Assembly (NCBI GenBank): GCA_002359185.1
Contig: DEML01000044.1
Location: 1-48,437 of the forward strand
Source: Planctomycetaceae bacterium UBA2671
GTDB lineage: Bacteria; Planctomycetota; Planctomycetia; Planctomycetales; Planctomycetaceae
Direction: 5' to 3'
DNA: 48,437 nucleotides
Both the position numbers and the translations under genes were made by a program. Below, piece after piece: positions 16,977-27,324 of this stretch. The number at the start of each line of letters is the position of its first letter. The first letter of the stretch is position 1. The notes beneath the pieces are model-generated. The model worked only from the letters and a program-made list of their open reading frames with translations, had not been told where the DNA came from and made no database searches.

Positions 16977-17528
16977 TTTTTCTGGAACGTTTTTGGACAG
17001 CTTGCTGAAAATCCTGCTGCAAAATCGCTGAAACAGATCCAGCGATAAGAACTCTCGCTGTCGATTCAATGCCTCTCGACAAGACCATCTCTTGAAAAAG
17101 AAGAGGAATTTTTCTTGACAAGGCTCCGATTCTGATATTTCCGTTCAGTAATGGGATATCACTCTTCCGGGTCTGTCCGATTTCAGGGGCAGTAAATTCC
17201 GCATAACTGGCCATTTTAGTGGACATTGGTATATTTAACATTGTTAAGATGTAACGATTAATTCGATATTGCAGAGATTTTTCTGTGGAAACCATTTTGA
17301 GGGGATTGCCGATCAATTGACATCATCCTTTTTCAGGGGCGTGGCCGATAAATCTAACTGAAAGAGTTGCCCCATTCGCGCTCGTCACAGGAATTATTCC
17401 TGGTTCAGTCGTTTTGTGGCAGATCCTCCTGCATGAGATCAGATCCTCGCAGGCGGGGATCTGTGTTGCAGGAGTGTATACCTGCCCTCGTCTGCCACAA
17501 ACATTCCCAAGGGAGAACAAGGAGAGAC
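16977..17528. other. Long upstream region of the porin gene
   Basis: There is no convincing gene in about 550 bp. TTGACA occurs at 17115-17120 and 17317-17322, but neither has a good -10 box at 16-18 nt. Near the gene, AGATCC (17441-17446) and GGATCT (17457-17462) can pair, and AAGGAGAG at 17519-17526 is the ribosome-binding site. A long structured 5' leader is usual for abundant outer-membrane proteins. Confidence 0.4.
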
Positions 17529-18857
<1,329 letters not shown>

Positions 18858-18901
18858 TCCTGATAGCTTCAGCGAACGCTGAACGAAAAATTTGAGATCC
18901 C

Positions 18902-18945
18902 TCGCCGCCGACATCGGACTTCCGAAGTCGGCGGCGATTTTTTTT
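18902..18945 (+). terminator. Strong intrinsic terminator behind the porin gene
   Basis: TCGCCGCCGAC (18902-18912) pairs with GTCGGCGGCGA (18927-18937). TCGGA/TCCGA continues inside the stem, and eight T follow (18938-18945). Confidence 0.93.
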
Positions 18946-18971
18946 GCGCGGTGATATTGTTAGAGTAAGAG

Positions 18972-19078
18972 GGTTGAATGTTGAGGGTTGAAAGTTGAAG
19001 GTTTCATTTGGATTGAATTCCTTATCACCTTGGACATGTACTCTGCTAACATTCAACCTTAAACTCTCAACACTCAAC
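18972..19078. repeat. Inverted pair of 7-bp-period repeats
   Basis: The left tract (18972-18999) consists of heptads GGTTGAA, TGTTGAG, GGTTGAA and AGTTGAA. The right tract (19051-19078) consists of ATTCAAC, CTTAAAC, TCTCAAC and ACTCAAC, the complementary consensus. The two tracts can pair across about 50 bp. The five perfect CTTCAAC units at 47623-47657 belong to the same sequence type. Confidence 0.65.
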
Positions 19079-19099
19079 CAGTAACACAAGGCCTGACCG

Positions 19100-20338
19100 T
19101 TGAAATTTGAACAGATGACCCTGCCGAATGGATTGTCGATTGTCGGCGAGATCAATCCGAATGTGCAAAGTGTCGCCTTTGGCTTTTTTGTCCGAGTTGG
19201 CTCCCGGGATGAAACTGATGAAGTCAGCGGAGTGAGTCACTTCCTCGAACATATGGTGTTCAAGGGGACCGAAAATTATACGCCGATGGACGTGAATCGC
19301 ATCTTCGATGAAGTCGGGGCTAAGTACAACGCCTCGACCAGCGAGGAAGTGACTCTGTTCTATGCTGCGGTTCTGCCTGAATACCTGCCTCAAACATTTG
19401 AGCTGGTCTCCTCAATTCTCTATCCGTCATTGCGAACCGACGACTTCGATATGGAGAAGAACGTCATTCTTGAAGAAATCGGCATGTATGAGGACATGCC
19501 TGCGTTTTCTGCTTACGAAAAGCTGATGCAGACGCACTTTGCCGGTCATCCACTCTCCCGCAGTATTCTGGGAACAGTCGAAAGCATAACGGCTCTGACC
19601 GCTGATCAGATGCGAGACTATCACAAGTCCAACTATCTCTCTGGTAATATTACGCTGGCAATCGCAGGGAATATCGATTGGTCCACTGTAGTCGAACTGG
19701 CAGAAAAACATTGTGCTCATTGGCCCTCAGGCATGACGGATCGACCGACTCAGGAAGCGATCCCTGCTGGCGGATTAGCGGTCCTGACGAAAGGGAGCTC
19801 AATTCAGGAGCATGTGGCCCAGATGACACCGGCTCCGACATCGCAAAGTGACATGCGATTTGCAGCGGATATTCTTTCCGTCATTGTCGGTGATGATGCG
19901 AACAGTCGGTTGTACTGGGAATTGATTGAACCCGGCCATGCCGAAGCAGCTGAGCTAAGTTACAACGAATATGATGGCTCAGGAGCCTATATGACTTTTC
20001 TAACCTGCCATCCGGATGACGTCGAGAAAAATATGGCGGTGATGGCTCGGATTTTTGAAGAAGTCAACAAGAATGGAGTGACGAGCGAAGAACTCGAACA
20101 GGCTAAAAACAAAGTCGCATCGCGGATTGTTTTACGCAGCGAACGTCCGATGGGACGGCTCTCCTCACTGGGCAGCAACTGGGTCTATCGCAAAGAATAT
20201 CGCTCGGTAGAAGATGACCTGAATACACTGCAGTCATTAACACTTGATGATATTGATGCTCTTTTGAAAGCTTATCCGCTCGGACATACGACAACGGTTG
20301 CGATTGGGCCTCGGGAATCCCTGATACTGAATTCGTAA
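19100..20338 (+). CDS. M16 family zinc peptidase
   Basis: The protein has 412 residues. The start is TTG 19100 (KFEQMTLPNGLSIVGE); ATG 19115 is an alternative that would remove five residues. The zinc site HFLEH (residues 47-51, the inverted HxxEH motif) is present, with the third ligand expected in NVILEEIGMYEDMPAF near residue 115-130. The first half is the catalytic M16 domain. The second half (about 160-400) is the C-terminal M16 domain. The length corresponds to the bacterial single-chain processing-peptidase type (PqqL/YmxG-like). No signal peptide is seen, so it is probably cytoplasmic. The exact substrate is unknown. Confidence 0.9.
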   Translation: MKFEQMTLPNGLSIVGEINPNVQSVAFGFFVRVGSRDETDEVSGVSHFLEHMVFKGTENYTPMDVNRIFDEVGAKYNASTSEEVTLFYAAVLPEYLPQTFELVSSILYPSLRTDDFDMEKNVILEEIGMYEDMPAFSAYEKLMQTHFAGHPLSRSILGTVESITALTADQMRDYHKSNYLSGNITLAIAGNIDWSTVVELAEKHCAHWPSGMTDRPTQEAIPAGGLAVLTKGSSIQEHVAQMTPAPTSQSDMRFAADILSVIVGDDANSRLYWELIEPGHAEAAELSYNEYDGSGAYMTFLTCHPDDVEKNMAVMARIFEEVNKNGVTSEELEQAKNKVASRIVLRSERPMGRLSSLGSNWVYRKEYRSVEDDLNTLQSLTLDDIDALLKAYPLGHTTTVAIGPRESLILNS

Positions 20339-20343
20339 CAACC

Positions 20344-20408
20344 AGGTCAGGCTGTGCCTGACGGAATTTGTTTTCCACCTCGAATGTTGTCAGGCACAGC
20401 CTGACCTA
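20344..20408. repeat. GTCAGGC-family palindromic element, copy D (65 bp)
   Basis: The left arm AGGTCAGGCTGTGCCTGAC (20344-20362) faces GTCAGGCACAGCCTGACCTA (20389-20408). It is almost the same size as copy A (2775-2840) but has a different interior. It starts 5 bp behind the M16 peptidase stop codon. Confidence 0.78.
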
Positions 20409-20486
20409 CGATGATTCAAGTATCGCTTGTATCGAAACTCGTGCCATCCTGATTCACTAATTAATCTCTCGCAAAGAAAATTCATC

Positions 20487-20915
20487 ATGGCTGCAAAACA
20501 GGACTTACTCACCTCGATCGGACTGTTAATCCTGCGTGTCGGAGCAGGGGGCATGATGCTCACTCACGGCATCCCAAAACTTCTAACCTTCGCGGAGAAA
20601 GCAAAAACATTTCCCGATCCGCTGGGTATTGGTAGCTTCCTGAGTCTTTCAGGAGCAGTTGGGGCAGAGGTATTCTGTTCTGGTCTGGTCATTCTCGGCC
20701 TCTTCACACCAGTCGCAGCCATCCCGCTGGCGTTTACGATGTTCATCGCATTATTTGTCATTCATAGTGCGGATGCCTGGGAAGTGAAGGAAAAAGCAGC
20801 CATTTATCTGGTGATCTTCACCACATTAATTTTCACTGGCGGAGGTCGATTTGCACTCTATCCACTATTCCAGTCGATGTTCCGTAAACGCAAGCCGAAG
20901 GCGGAAAAGGAGTAA
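20487..20915 (+). CDS. DoxX family membrane protein
   Basis: The protein has 142 residues from ATG 20487; an earlier in-frame start at 20427 adds 20 residues that overlap the gap and do not match the family. Four hydrophobic segments are visible (about 9-30, 48-75, 76-95, 103-125). The DoxX signature region LLILRVGAGGMMLTHGIPKL is at the N-terminus, and the C-terminus is a basic tail (FRKRKPKAEKE). DoxX proteins are small inner-membrane proteins related to quinone or sulfur redox functions; the role here is not known. The gene ends 32 bp from the convergent gene at 20948. Confidence 0.85.
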   Translation: MAAKQDLLTSIGLLILRVGAGGMMLTHGIPKLLTFAEKAKTFPDPLGIGSFLSLSGAVGAEVFCSGLVILGLFTPVAAIPLAFTMFIALFVIHSADAWEVKEKAAIYLVIFTTLIFTGGGRFALYPLFQSMFRKRKPKAEKE

Positions 20916-20947
20916 CGGTCGATAGGAATCAGATTCAGGAAGAGGAG

Positions 20948-22840
20948 TTACTCTTCCTCTTCGTACTGTACTTCCACCAGTTTTTCTGCTTGCGCCAGGG
21001 AATTGACCTCGGCTATCACAGTTTCGGCATCGGTATTCAAGCCCATGACGGCTCGTGGCGTGCCGTTGAATTCGAGGTTTCGTAGAAAGAGCCATTGGCT
21101 GTTCGCAACCCGGCAGCGAGCCGCAAAGGCGACTGGGGAGGGGAGCACTTCACGAGCTTCGGTAATCGTCAGTTGCGACCAGTCGCAGGCTTTTCCCCGG
21201 CGAGTCGGTGACCAGTCGAGCCAGAGTGGCATGCAGACATTCTGCCGTCCGGTATGCTCAAGAGTGATCGCCTCATCCGTGCACTCCAATTTGCCATCGG
21301 CGCGATGAACGATATCTTCCGGAATGGCGAGTGGCATCAGTCTGACATCCCGTTTCTGCTGACGAAGTTTCCAGCTGCGAGTCTGAGTATCCTGCTTCCC
21401 TTTCCAGGCTTTTTCGAGCGGCAATTTCCAGGAAATCTGAACAGTCGCATCTGTTTTTGTCGTGACAGAATCACTCAGCAAAGCAACCTGATCATTCCGC
21501 GACAGAAAGATTTGCCGATCGATAATCGCATGCTCGGTTTCATTTCGAAGCTCGATATAATCACCTGCTTCATCGTTGTACCAGCAGAGAGAATTCCATT
21601 CCGACTGCAACTCGCAAATTTGGCCCTCAATTTTAAGTTCGGTATTCCAAAGACCATTCAGTAGAGGCAATCCCAATGTGGAAAACTCGATTTGCGGAAT
21701 ACTCGAACCGTAGGCGATCGTGAGATGATCTGATCCGGGATACCAATTACAGCGAAGAGAAGCCAGTTTTCCCCAGTCGGATTGAGTCGCTGCAGTCAAA
21801 TCTTCATTCGCTTTTGAGCGTTTTGATTTCGACGAAGTTGTCGATGTTGAACCAATCGACTGTAACGTCTGCCGCATCCAGTTGGGGCGTTTTTTTTCAT
21901 TCAACTTCAGCAGGGAGTCTGCCAGAGTGCCAGGCCAGAATTGAGCCGTCCCGTTGGCGAGTGCCAGTTGTCCCTGACTGGAAGTCAGACTGGCTGTGCG
22001 TTGCAGGAGATCTTGCCAGCGATCCTGAGTTTTTCTATTCAGCCAGTTTTTTTCCGCCCACTGACCTGCGAGATTCCCTCGCTGAAAGGAAGCCATCCAC
22101 AGCGGCAGTTCACTCAGCAGAGTTGCATGAGGTGTGCCATCATTATCGGTCAATGCATCGAGTTCCTCAGCATAACTGGACAGTCCATTGCGTCTGAGTG
22201 AGCGGGTTCCTGCCAGGTGTTCCAGAGCGATTCCCAGTAAGTACCGTGATTCCGCTTTGAGCAATAGTGAATCCAGAGAGGAAAGACGATCACTTTCGAT
22301 CATCCCGTCAGTTTGTTCAATGAGCGTGTGATAAGCCACTAAACGTTGATAAAACGCCAGGCACTGCTCCGAAGAAAGCTCTCTGCTGCAGCACAAAAAC
22401 AACCCCGCTTCCACAACGGTGTCTGCTATCTTTAAATCCAGCCAGGAAGTCACCGGGATGACCAGTAAATCTTCAATCAATTCCGACAATGATAGCTGCT
22501 GGTTCGACTTAATTATATCTTCTGGTTTTGACAGCAGGATTTCCAGAACTGGAAAGCACCGGTGCTGCTCATTGCCGTGAATTGTCAACAAATTTTTCAG
22601 ACTCTGGAGAAAAGAAATTCTCTCGGCTTTGATCACAGAGCCTTTGCCGCGACATCCGTGAAAAGCCAGCAATTCAGCCAGTTCGTCACTCTTCTGCTTT
22701 TTGATCAGCTTCTCGACATGAGAGCGAATCGACTTTTCCCATCGCAGATTTGTGGCCCAATTCAAATTTGCGTGAGAATTGTTGGGCTGATGTTCAGGAC
22801 TGGTGGTGAGGTTTGTGATTGCCATCAAGGGGTCATTCAT
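20948..22840 (-). CDS. Large orphan protein, 630 residues
   Basis: ATG 22840 is preferred over the TTG directly in front of it. There is no signal peptide or membrane segment. Residues 20-330 are mainly helical and include segments resembling a repeat or scaffold domain (HVEKLIKKQKSDELAELLAF). Residues 355-500 appear beta-rich, describing what could be a heparinase-II/III-like or other beta-sandwich fold (SIPQIEFSTLGLPLLNG...YNDEAGDYIELRNETEHAIIDRQIFLSRNDQVALLSD). The C-terminus is acidic (VQYEEEE). I recognise no catalytic motif. It may be a planctomycete-specific family. Confidence 0.7.
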   Translation of the reverse strand: MNDPLMAITNLTTSPEHQPNNSHANLNWATNLRWEKSIRSHVEKLIKKQKSDELAELLAFHGCRGKGSVIKAERISFLQSLKNLLTIHGNEQHRCFPVLEILLSKPEDIIKSNQQLSLSELIEDLLVIPVTSWLDLKIADTVVEAGLFLCCSRELSSEQCLAFYQRLVAYHTLIEQTDGMIESDRLSSLDSLLLKAESRYLLGIALEHLAGTRSLRRNGLSSYAEELDALTDNDGTPHATLLSELPLWMASFQRGNLAGQWAEKNWLNRKTQDRWQDLLQRTASLTSSQGQLALANGTAQFWPGTLADSLLKLNEKKRPNWMRQTLQSIGSTSTTSSKSKRSKANEDLTAATQSDWGKLASLRCNWYPGSDHLTIAYGSSIPQIEFSTLGLPLLNGLWNTELKIEGQICELQSEWNSLCWYNDEAGDYIELRNETEHAIIDRQIFLSRNDQVALLSDSVTTKTDATVQISWKLPLEKAWKGKQDTQTRSWKLRQQKRDVRLMPLAIPEDIVHRADGKLECTDEAITLEHTGRQNVCMPLWLDWSPTRRGKACDWSQLTITEAREVLPSPVAFAARCRVANSQWLFLRNLEFNGTPRAVMGLNTDAETVIAEVNSLAQAEKLVEVQYEEEE

Positions 22841-22914
22841 CAAAAGAAATTCATCTGGGATCTATACAGCGGTAATATTCACTCGGAAGTGCTACCGTAT
22901 TTTTCACCACACAT

Positions 22915-23075
22915 CTTAACCCGATGCGTCAGCGAGGGGACGATGAGCAATCAAAAATGCGGCTAAACTTTAAAAAATCGTTTCAGTCATGTCATACAAA
23001 ACGCATGTCAGAGAGGGAAGCAGACGATGTCAACATTGAAATCATGCTGGCCCCTCGCTGACGCTTTGGGTTATG
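22915..23075. repeat. 161-bp element with 25-bp inverted repeats, copy 1
   Basis: The left arm CTTAACCCGATGCGTCAGCG plus AGGGG (22915-22939) faces CCCCTCGCTGACGCTTTGGG plus TTATG (23051-23075), with few mismatches. A second element with perfect arms and a similar total length is at 47425-47579, but the interiors differ. It occupies most of the gap between two minus-strand genes. Confidence 0.78.
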
Positions 23076-23093
23076 ATGACCGAGGTCACAAAA

Positions 23094-24179
23094 CTAATCC
23101 GATGATTTTGACGAGCGGGGAATCCGGCTGGGAGTCGGACCTTCCGAGCCGCTGGGTTTGCCGAAGATCATGCGGCCTGCACTGTTTTGCAGCACGCTGG
23201 TTACTTCAACATCGACCTCTTTCCCGACATAATCTTTGCCCTGTTCGCAAACGACCATCGTGCCGTCGTCGAGATAACCGACACCCTGTCCGTATGATTC
23301 GCCTTCTTTAATGAGTTGAATCCGCACGTGTTCGCCGGGAATGTATTTCGGTTTCAGGGCATTGGAAACATCATTCAAGTTGACGACATCGACATTCTGC
23401 ACACTGGCAATTTTATTGATATTAACATCGTTCGTCACAATCCGGCCGCTGACGGCCAGCGCGACATCGATCAGCAATTGATCGTGAGAAGAAGACTTTG
23501 TTTTGCCGCGTGTCGTACTCGTATTATGAATACGGATCTCGGCATGAGGATGCTGTTGGATGCGACTGAGTACATCGAGCCCGCGGCGTCCGCGACCGCG
23601 GCGGACTTTATCGCCACTGTCTGCAATTCGCTGTAAGTCTTCGAGGACGAAATCGGGCACAAGCAACTGGGAATCAATCACATGGGTTTCCACGAGTTCT
23701 GCAATACGGCCATCAATCAGAGCATGACTGTCGACCACCAGCGGTCGTCCCCCTTTGAGTTCGCGAGAGAATTCGACATACGGAATGATGAAACGGAAAT
23801 CGTCTTTAGTCTGCATCAGGAATGAGATGCAGAAGTAGGGGAGTGTGAGGATAACAACCATTGTAAACATATTGTAATAGCCACGCCCCTGGGCTTCGAA
23901 AGCCTGCTCGAACATCGGCTCGACGGCCTGAATCAACAGGTAGCTGAGTAAAACGCCGATCAGCAGACCAAAGTAGAGTGCGGAAAGATCTTCAATCCGT
24001 TTTCGACGAATCAGTACATCAACCACAATCACGCCGACTGCAATGGCCATCAAGCCGAAGAATGTGGGGAAGCGATGATTTTGAATGACATCCGGTAACC
24101 CATCCGTCTGACTGACAAAAGTCGCGAAGGCACCAGCCGCGATGCAGATAAATACTGCTCGGATAATTCCTAAAAGCAT
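23094..24179 (-). CDS. Membrane PIN-TRAM domain protein (YacL type)
   Basis: The protein has 361 residues. Four membrane segments occupy about residues 3-22, 40-58, 68-86 and 104-122. A PIN nuclease domain follows, with acidic residues in VVDSHALIDGRI, VPDFVLEDLQRIADSGD and HDQLLIDVALAVSGRIVTND. A TRAM domain (YIPGEHVRIQLIKEGESYGQGVGYLDDG...) ends near 345, followed by a disordered Ser/Pro/Arg tail. This is the order found in Bacillus YacL, an inner-membrane protein proposed to cleave RNA. The TRAM domain would bind RNA. The gene stands alone with 630 bp free upstream. Confidence 0.9.
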   Translation of the reverse strand: MLLGIIRAVFICIAAGAFATFVSQTDGLPDVIQNHRFPTFFGLMAIAVGVIVVDVLIRRKRIEDLSALYFGLLIGVLLSYLLIQAVEPMFEQAFEAQGRGYYNMFTMVVILTLPYFCISFLMQTKDDFRFIIPYVEFSRELKGGRPLVVDSHALIDGRIAELVETHVIDSQLLVPDFVLEDLQRIADSGDKVRRGRGRRGLDVLSRIQQHPHAEIRIHNTSTTRGKTKSSSHDQLLIDVALAVSGRIVTNDVNINKIASVQNVDVVNLNDVSNALKPKYIPGEHVRIQLIKEGESYGQGVGYLDDGTMVVCEQGKDYVGKEVDVEVTSVLQNSAGRMIFGKPSGSEGPTPSRIPRSSKSSD

Positions 24180-24810
24180 AAGAACGTCACCTGTCTATTT
24201 ATTGGCAATCCGATCGCGGCAAGTGCAGACAATCGAATAATTGGGTCTATTTAGGGAAGGATTTCGGGAAACATTGAGGACACATTCTGGTTTGCAATTT
24301 TTGTGTCCAACGGCAGTCACGTTCCCGGAGTCTTGTACAACTCAAACTGCAGCCATCATAAGACGTTTTCTGTGAATTATCTACGCGCGGAAATCATTGT
24401 TCATCGAGACTTTTTCATGAATTTCAGCTTGATTCAGTAATTCTACTGAATCAACTTTGATGCAACCGAGGGGCGCAGTCTGGCTGGAAGCTCACGGGGG
24501 AGTGAATGCCAAACTTCAGACCACATTACTGGATTTACGTCCAGAATTCCCGCCTGAAACACTTAGGAATGCTGAAAAACCAGAAATGAAATTTCAAATT
24601 AATCGATTGTGAGTCGGTTTTCACGATTCGCCCCGCAGCCAACTCCACTTGGCCGAATTGAAGCAGTTCAACCTGAATGCTATTAGTGGTGCGGTATTTA
24701 TGCTGCTTCTAGAGCATATTCAAAAATTAACTGCAGCGTTCGGCAGGAGCAAACACAGCGTTTTAGGTCACCTGGCGTCCAAGCGACTGCAGTAACTATT
24801 TGAAAATAGT
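24180..24810. other. 630-bp gap with one strong hairpin
   Basis: No gene is supported. TTGATTCAGTA (24429-24439) and TACTGAATCAA (24444-24454) form a perfect 11-bp hairpin with a 4-nt loop. A weaker one (CTGGA/TCCAG) lies near 24531-24545. No T-run follows the strong hairpin, so a terminator is unlikely; an operator-like site or an uncharacterised RNA remains possible. Confidence 0.4.
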
Positions 24811-25569
24811 CTATTTCGCCCAGACTGGCGCGTCCGAGACTTCAGCAGATTTCTTTTCATCCGGCTTTGGCTTGACTTCTTCCTGACCGGAAGCCAGGTG
24901 GAGAGCGCCAGAGGGATCGGCGATTGGACTGCTCGCAGGAGCGTTGAAAGCCACGGATTGCGGGATTTTCTGGATATTGGTCGCGCCTTTGACCTTCTTC
25001 CCTTCTTTGAGTTCCTTATTGATCGAACCTCCCTGGTAAGGGCCGACGCCGAGCAGGAAGTAATTACTGTCATCAGATTCTGCCAGTGACATTCCGCCTG
25101 CACCCAGTGGGACTCGTGTTTTGGCGTCGTAGGCGACGAGACCAATTTTGGCGATTCCCTTCTGATTATTGCGTTCCATGAGCCGCATTTCAGGCAGGCT
25201 GACCATTCCGGGTAAGACGATTTCTGGAATCCCGACATAGGCTTCCTGAGAATGAGTGCCGACGGCTCCGGCTCGGGCTTCTACGACCAGATCGGCCTCT
25301 TCTTCTTTAGAGACCAACCGGGCTCCCCCACGCAATAATCGGTGCCGAATCGAGGAAATGACGTAACTTTTATCCACGCAGTCAATATATTTATCATTCA
25401 GAAAGACATCGCGATTGGCAAAGGGCCTGAAATCGACTTTATCGAGTGATTGATCGACCGCATTCGAAACCAGCATCTGCTCCTTGGCGGAACGAGGCGT
25501 GTTGGTTGTCTTGGTTGAAGTGCAGCCAGTTGTCAGGCAGACTAATGTCAGCAGAAATAATCGATACAT
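24811..25569 (-). CDS. Lipoprotein of unknown function (DUF6655-like)
   Basis: The protein has 252 residues. The N-terminus MYRLFLLTLVCLTTGCTS is a lipoprotein signal peptide with lipobox LTTG-C16. The central part repeats the theme of conserved small planctomycete lipoproteins (SYVISSIRHRLLRGGARLVSKEEEADLVVEARAGAVG, then GIPEIVLPGMVSLPEM and KIGLVAYDAKTRVPLGAGG). This resembles curli-assembly/CsgG-like or DUF6655 proteins in which a protein is annotated only by family. The C-terminal 50 residues are charged and low in complexity. It should be anchored in the envelope. Function is not known. Confidence 0.75.
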   Translation of the reverse strand: MYRLFLLTLVCLTTGCTSTKTTNTPRSAKEQMLVSNAVDQSLDKVDFRPFANRDVFLNDKYIDCVDKSYVISSIRHRLLRGGARLVSKEEEADLVVEARAGAVGTHSQEAYVGIPEIVLPGMVSLPEMRLMERNNQKGIAKIGLVAYDAKTRVPLGAGGMSLAESDDSNYFLLGVGPYQGGSINKELKEGKKVKGATNIQKIPQSVAFNAPASSPIADPSGALHLASGQEEVKPKPDEKKSAEVSDAPVWAK

Positions 25570-25734
25570 ATCGTTACGACTTTTAATTTAGAAGAGGATT
25601 GGAGGCTGGCGCGAGGAATCAATCAGGCGTGAGAATTTGTCCTTATTGTCTGTATAGCGAAAACCTCAGGTTGGTGTCAAAAATTCTTTTTACACGCGTC
25701 TCACTGCAAGTCTTACAACGAAATCAGGTGGCCG

Positions 25735-26673
25735 ATGGACTCGATATTGCAATCTTCTAAATTCCAGGCACTTCCGCAGCCGCAATCCCAGGTTTCGTTT
25801 CGTGTGGATGGGATTGAGAAAATCCGCTGGAACTTCGGAACGGAGTTGCGTCGACCTTTCTTTTATCCGTTCTGCGGGCCGTCAAATGAGCCGTTAACGA
25901 GAATGGGGCATCCGGGGGCTCCGAATCATGATCATCATCAATCAATCTGGTTTGCCCATCATAAAGTTCAGGGAATTGACTTCTGGTCGAATAACGGCAC
26001 CGCTCATATTCGTCAGAAAGAGTGGCTTTGCTACCGCGATGGGGCGGATGAAGCCGTCATGGCGGTGAATCTCGACTGGCACGACGGTCATAATCCTCAA
26101 CCGCTGATGACTCAGGAACTGGTCGCAGGATTTCGAATGCATAAGTCGGGTGGGACGATTCTCGAGTTACAGTCGACTTTCACCCCGACTTCAAAAGAAT
26201 TGGAACTTGAGCAGACAAACTTCGGGTTTCTGGCCGTCAGAATGGCAAAAACGATCTCAGCCTACTTTGGAAATGGGGTAATTACAGATAATCAGGGGCG
26301 ATCAGGTGAGCCAGCGATATTTGATCAAAAAGCTGACTGGGTGGACTATTCCGGTGGCGTTTTGGTAGGTAACGGTGATAACCGTCGGGAAATTCAGGAG
26401 GGAATCACCTGTTTTAACCATCAGGCCAATCCCAATTCTCCCCCAGGCTGGCATGTGCGCGAAGATGGCTGGATGGGACCTTCTGCCTGTCGCGAGCAAT
26501 CGTTACTTACTTCTCAGGAAAAGCCATTACGATTGCGATACCTGTTGTTTGGACATGCCGGTCTGGTTGACATTTCCGTGAATGATGAATTGGCAGAAAA
26601 ATTTAATCGCCTGCCTGACTGGATTGTGAGGCGTTCGTCTGTTAAACATACATTCTGGGAAGTGTTCCGCTAA
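25735..26673 (+). CDS. DUF6807 (PmoA-like) family protein
   Basis: The protein has 312 residues with ATG 25735. There is no signal peptide. It carries the family hallmark block RPFFYPFCGPSNEPLTRMGHPGAPNHDHHQSIWFAHHKVQGIDFW, with clustered histidines that may bind a metal or substrate, and FNHQANPNSPPGWHVREDGWMGPSA in the C-terminal half. The family was once named after methane monooxygenase PmoA but is unrelated to it. It is abundant in planctomycetes near sugar-metabolism genes and is thought to act on carbohydrates. Here it is isolated, and a ribosomal operon promoter follows. Confidence 0.85.
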   Translation: MDSILQSSKFQALPQPQSQVSFRVDGIEKIRWNFGTELRRPFFYPFCGPSNEPLTRMGHPGAPNHDHHQSIWFAHHKVQGIDFWSNNGTAHIRQKEWLCYRDGADEAVMAVNLDWHDGHNPQPLMTQELVAGFRMHKSGGTILELQSTFTPTSKELELEQTNFGFLAVRMAKTISAYFGNGVITDNQGRSGEPAIFDQKADWVDYSGGVLVGNGDNRREIQEGITCFNHQANPNSPPGWHVREDGWMGPSACREQSLLTSQEKPLRLRYLLFGHAGLVDISVNDELAEKFNRLPDWIVRRSSVKHTFWEVFR

Positions 26674-26802
26674 ATATTTGAGGGTCCCACAGCTGATAGT
26701 GTTCTGTACTCGACCTTCAAAACCGCTTTGAATTGATTAACGGTCTGGATCAAAAACGTCGAAATCTGATTTTGAAGTTTGATCTAAGATTTGTTTAAGA
26801 AA

Positions 26803-26816
26803 AAACAGGCCTGTTT
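26803..26816. promoter_or_regulatory. Palindrome abutting the S10 promoter, possible operator
   Basis: AAACAGGCCTGTTT is a perfect 14-bp palindrome that ends 2 bp before the -35 box of the rpsJ promoter. Its place and symmetry fit a dimeric regulator site. The preceding stretch is A-rich, as UP elements are. Confidence 0.4.
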
Positions 26817-26818
26817 CG

Positions 26819-26847
26819 TTGACAAGTTTTAACGAGACTTGTACTAT
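26819..26847 (+). promoter_or_regulatory. Sigma70-type promoter of the S10/spc ribosomal operon
   Basis: TTGACA (26819-26824) and TACTAT (26842-26847) are separated by exactly 17 nt, followed by a leader of about 147 nt before rpsJ. It is the only strong promoter match in the gap behind the DUF6807 gene. Confidence 0.7.
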
Positions 26848-26852
26848 CCCCG

Positions 26853-26869
26853 CTTCCCCATTCGGGAAG
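26853..26869 (+). promoter_or_regulatory. Leader hairpin of the S10 operon
   Basis: CTTCCC (26853-26858) pairs with GGGAAG (26864-26869) at the very 5' end of the expected transcript. In E. coli, the S10 leader mediates autoregulation by L4. A similar role here is inference only. Confidence 0.35.
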
Positions 26870-27000
26870 ACGTGGGAAACTGCTTAAGTTGATCGAATTT
26901 TCGGTGAGCAGCGGTAGCGTTCCCTCCGCACGGCATCTGGTTGCCTGTGTGTTGATATGATTTTTTACATTCGCGTTCATGGCAAAAAAGGGGTGGCGGA

Positions 27001-27324
27001 GTGTCCGCAGGATCTCAGGAAAAAATCCGTATTCGGATGGAGGCTTACGATCATTCAGTGCTGGATCAATCCGCATCTGATATCGTCGATACAGCCAAGC
27101 GTACAGGGGCGATCGTTCACGGTCCAATTCCATTGCCAACGCGAATTGAGCGGTATACGGTCTTGCGTAGCCCGCACATCGATAAAAAGTCTCGCGAGCA
27201 GTTCGAGATTCGAACTCACAAGCGAGTGATTGATATCGTGCAGCCGACAGGCAAAACAATTGACGCTTTAAACAAGCTGTCATTGCCAGCTGGCGTGGAT
27301 ATCAAAATTAAAGCGACTGCCTAG
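27001..27324 (+). CDS. rpsJ: 30S ribosomal protein S10
   Basis: The protein has 107 residues with a GTG start and GGGGTGG just upstream. It matches S10 throughout (KIRIRMEAYDHSVLDQSA; GPIPLPTRIERYTVLRSPHIDKKSREQFEIRTHKR), with a few extra residues at the N-terminus. S10 sits in the 30S head and also acts in NusB-NusE antitermination. It is first in the long ribosomal series. The elongation-factor genes that often precede it are missing here. Confidence 0.98.
   Translation: MSAGSQEKIRIRMEAYDHSVLDQSASDIVDTAKRTGAIVHGPIPLPTRIERYTVLRSPHIDKKSREQFEIRTHKRVIDIVQPTGKTIDALNKLSLPAGVDIKIKATA

Noticed and set aside
17115..17340. Two TTGACA boxes as porin promoters
   Set aside because: No acceptable -10 hexamer at 16-18 nt from either.
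24768..25238. Second minus-strand frame overlapping the lipoprotein
   Set aside because: Basic, serine/arginine-rich shadow without start signal or family match; the overlapping frame has a lipobox.
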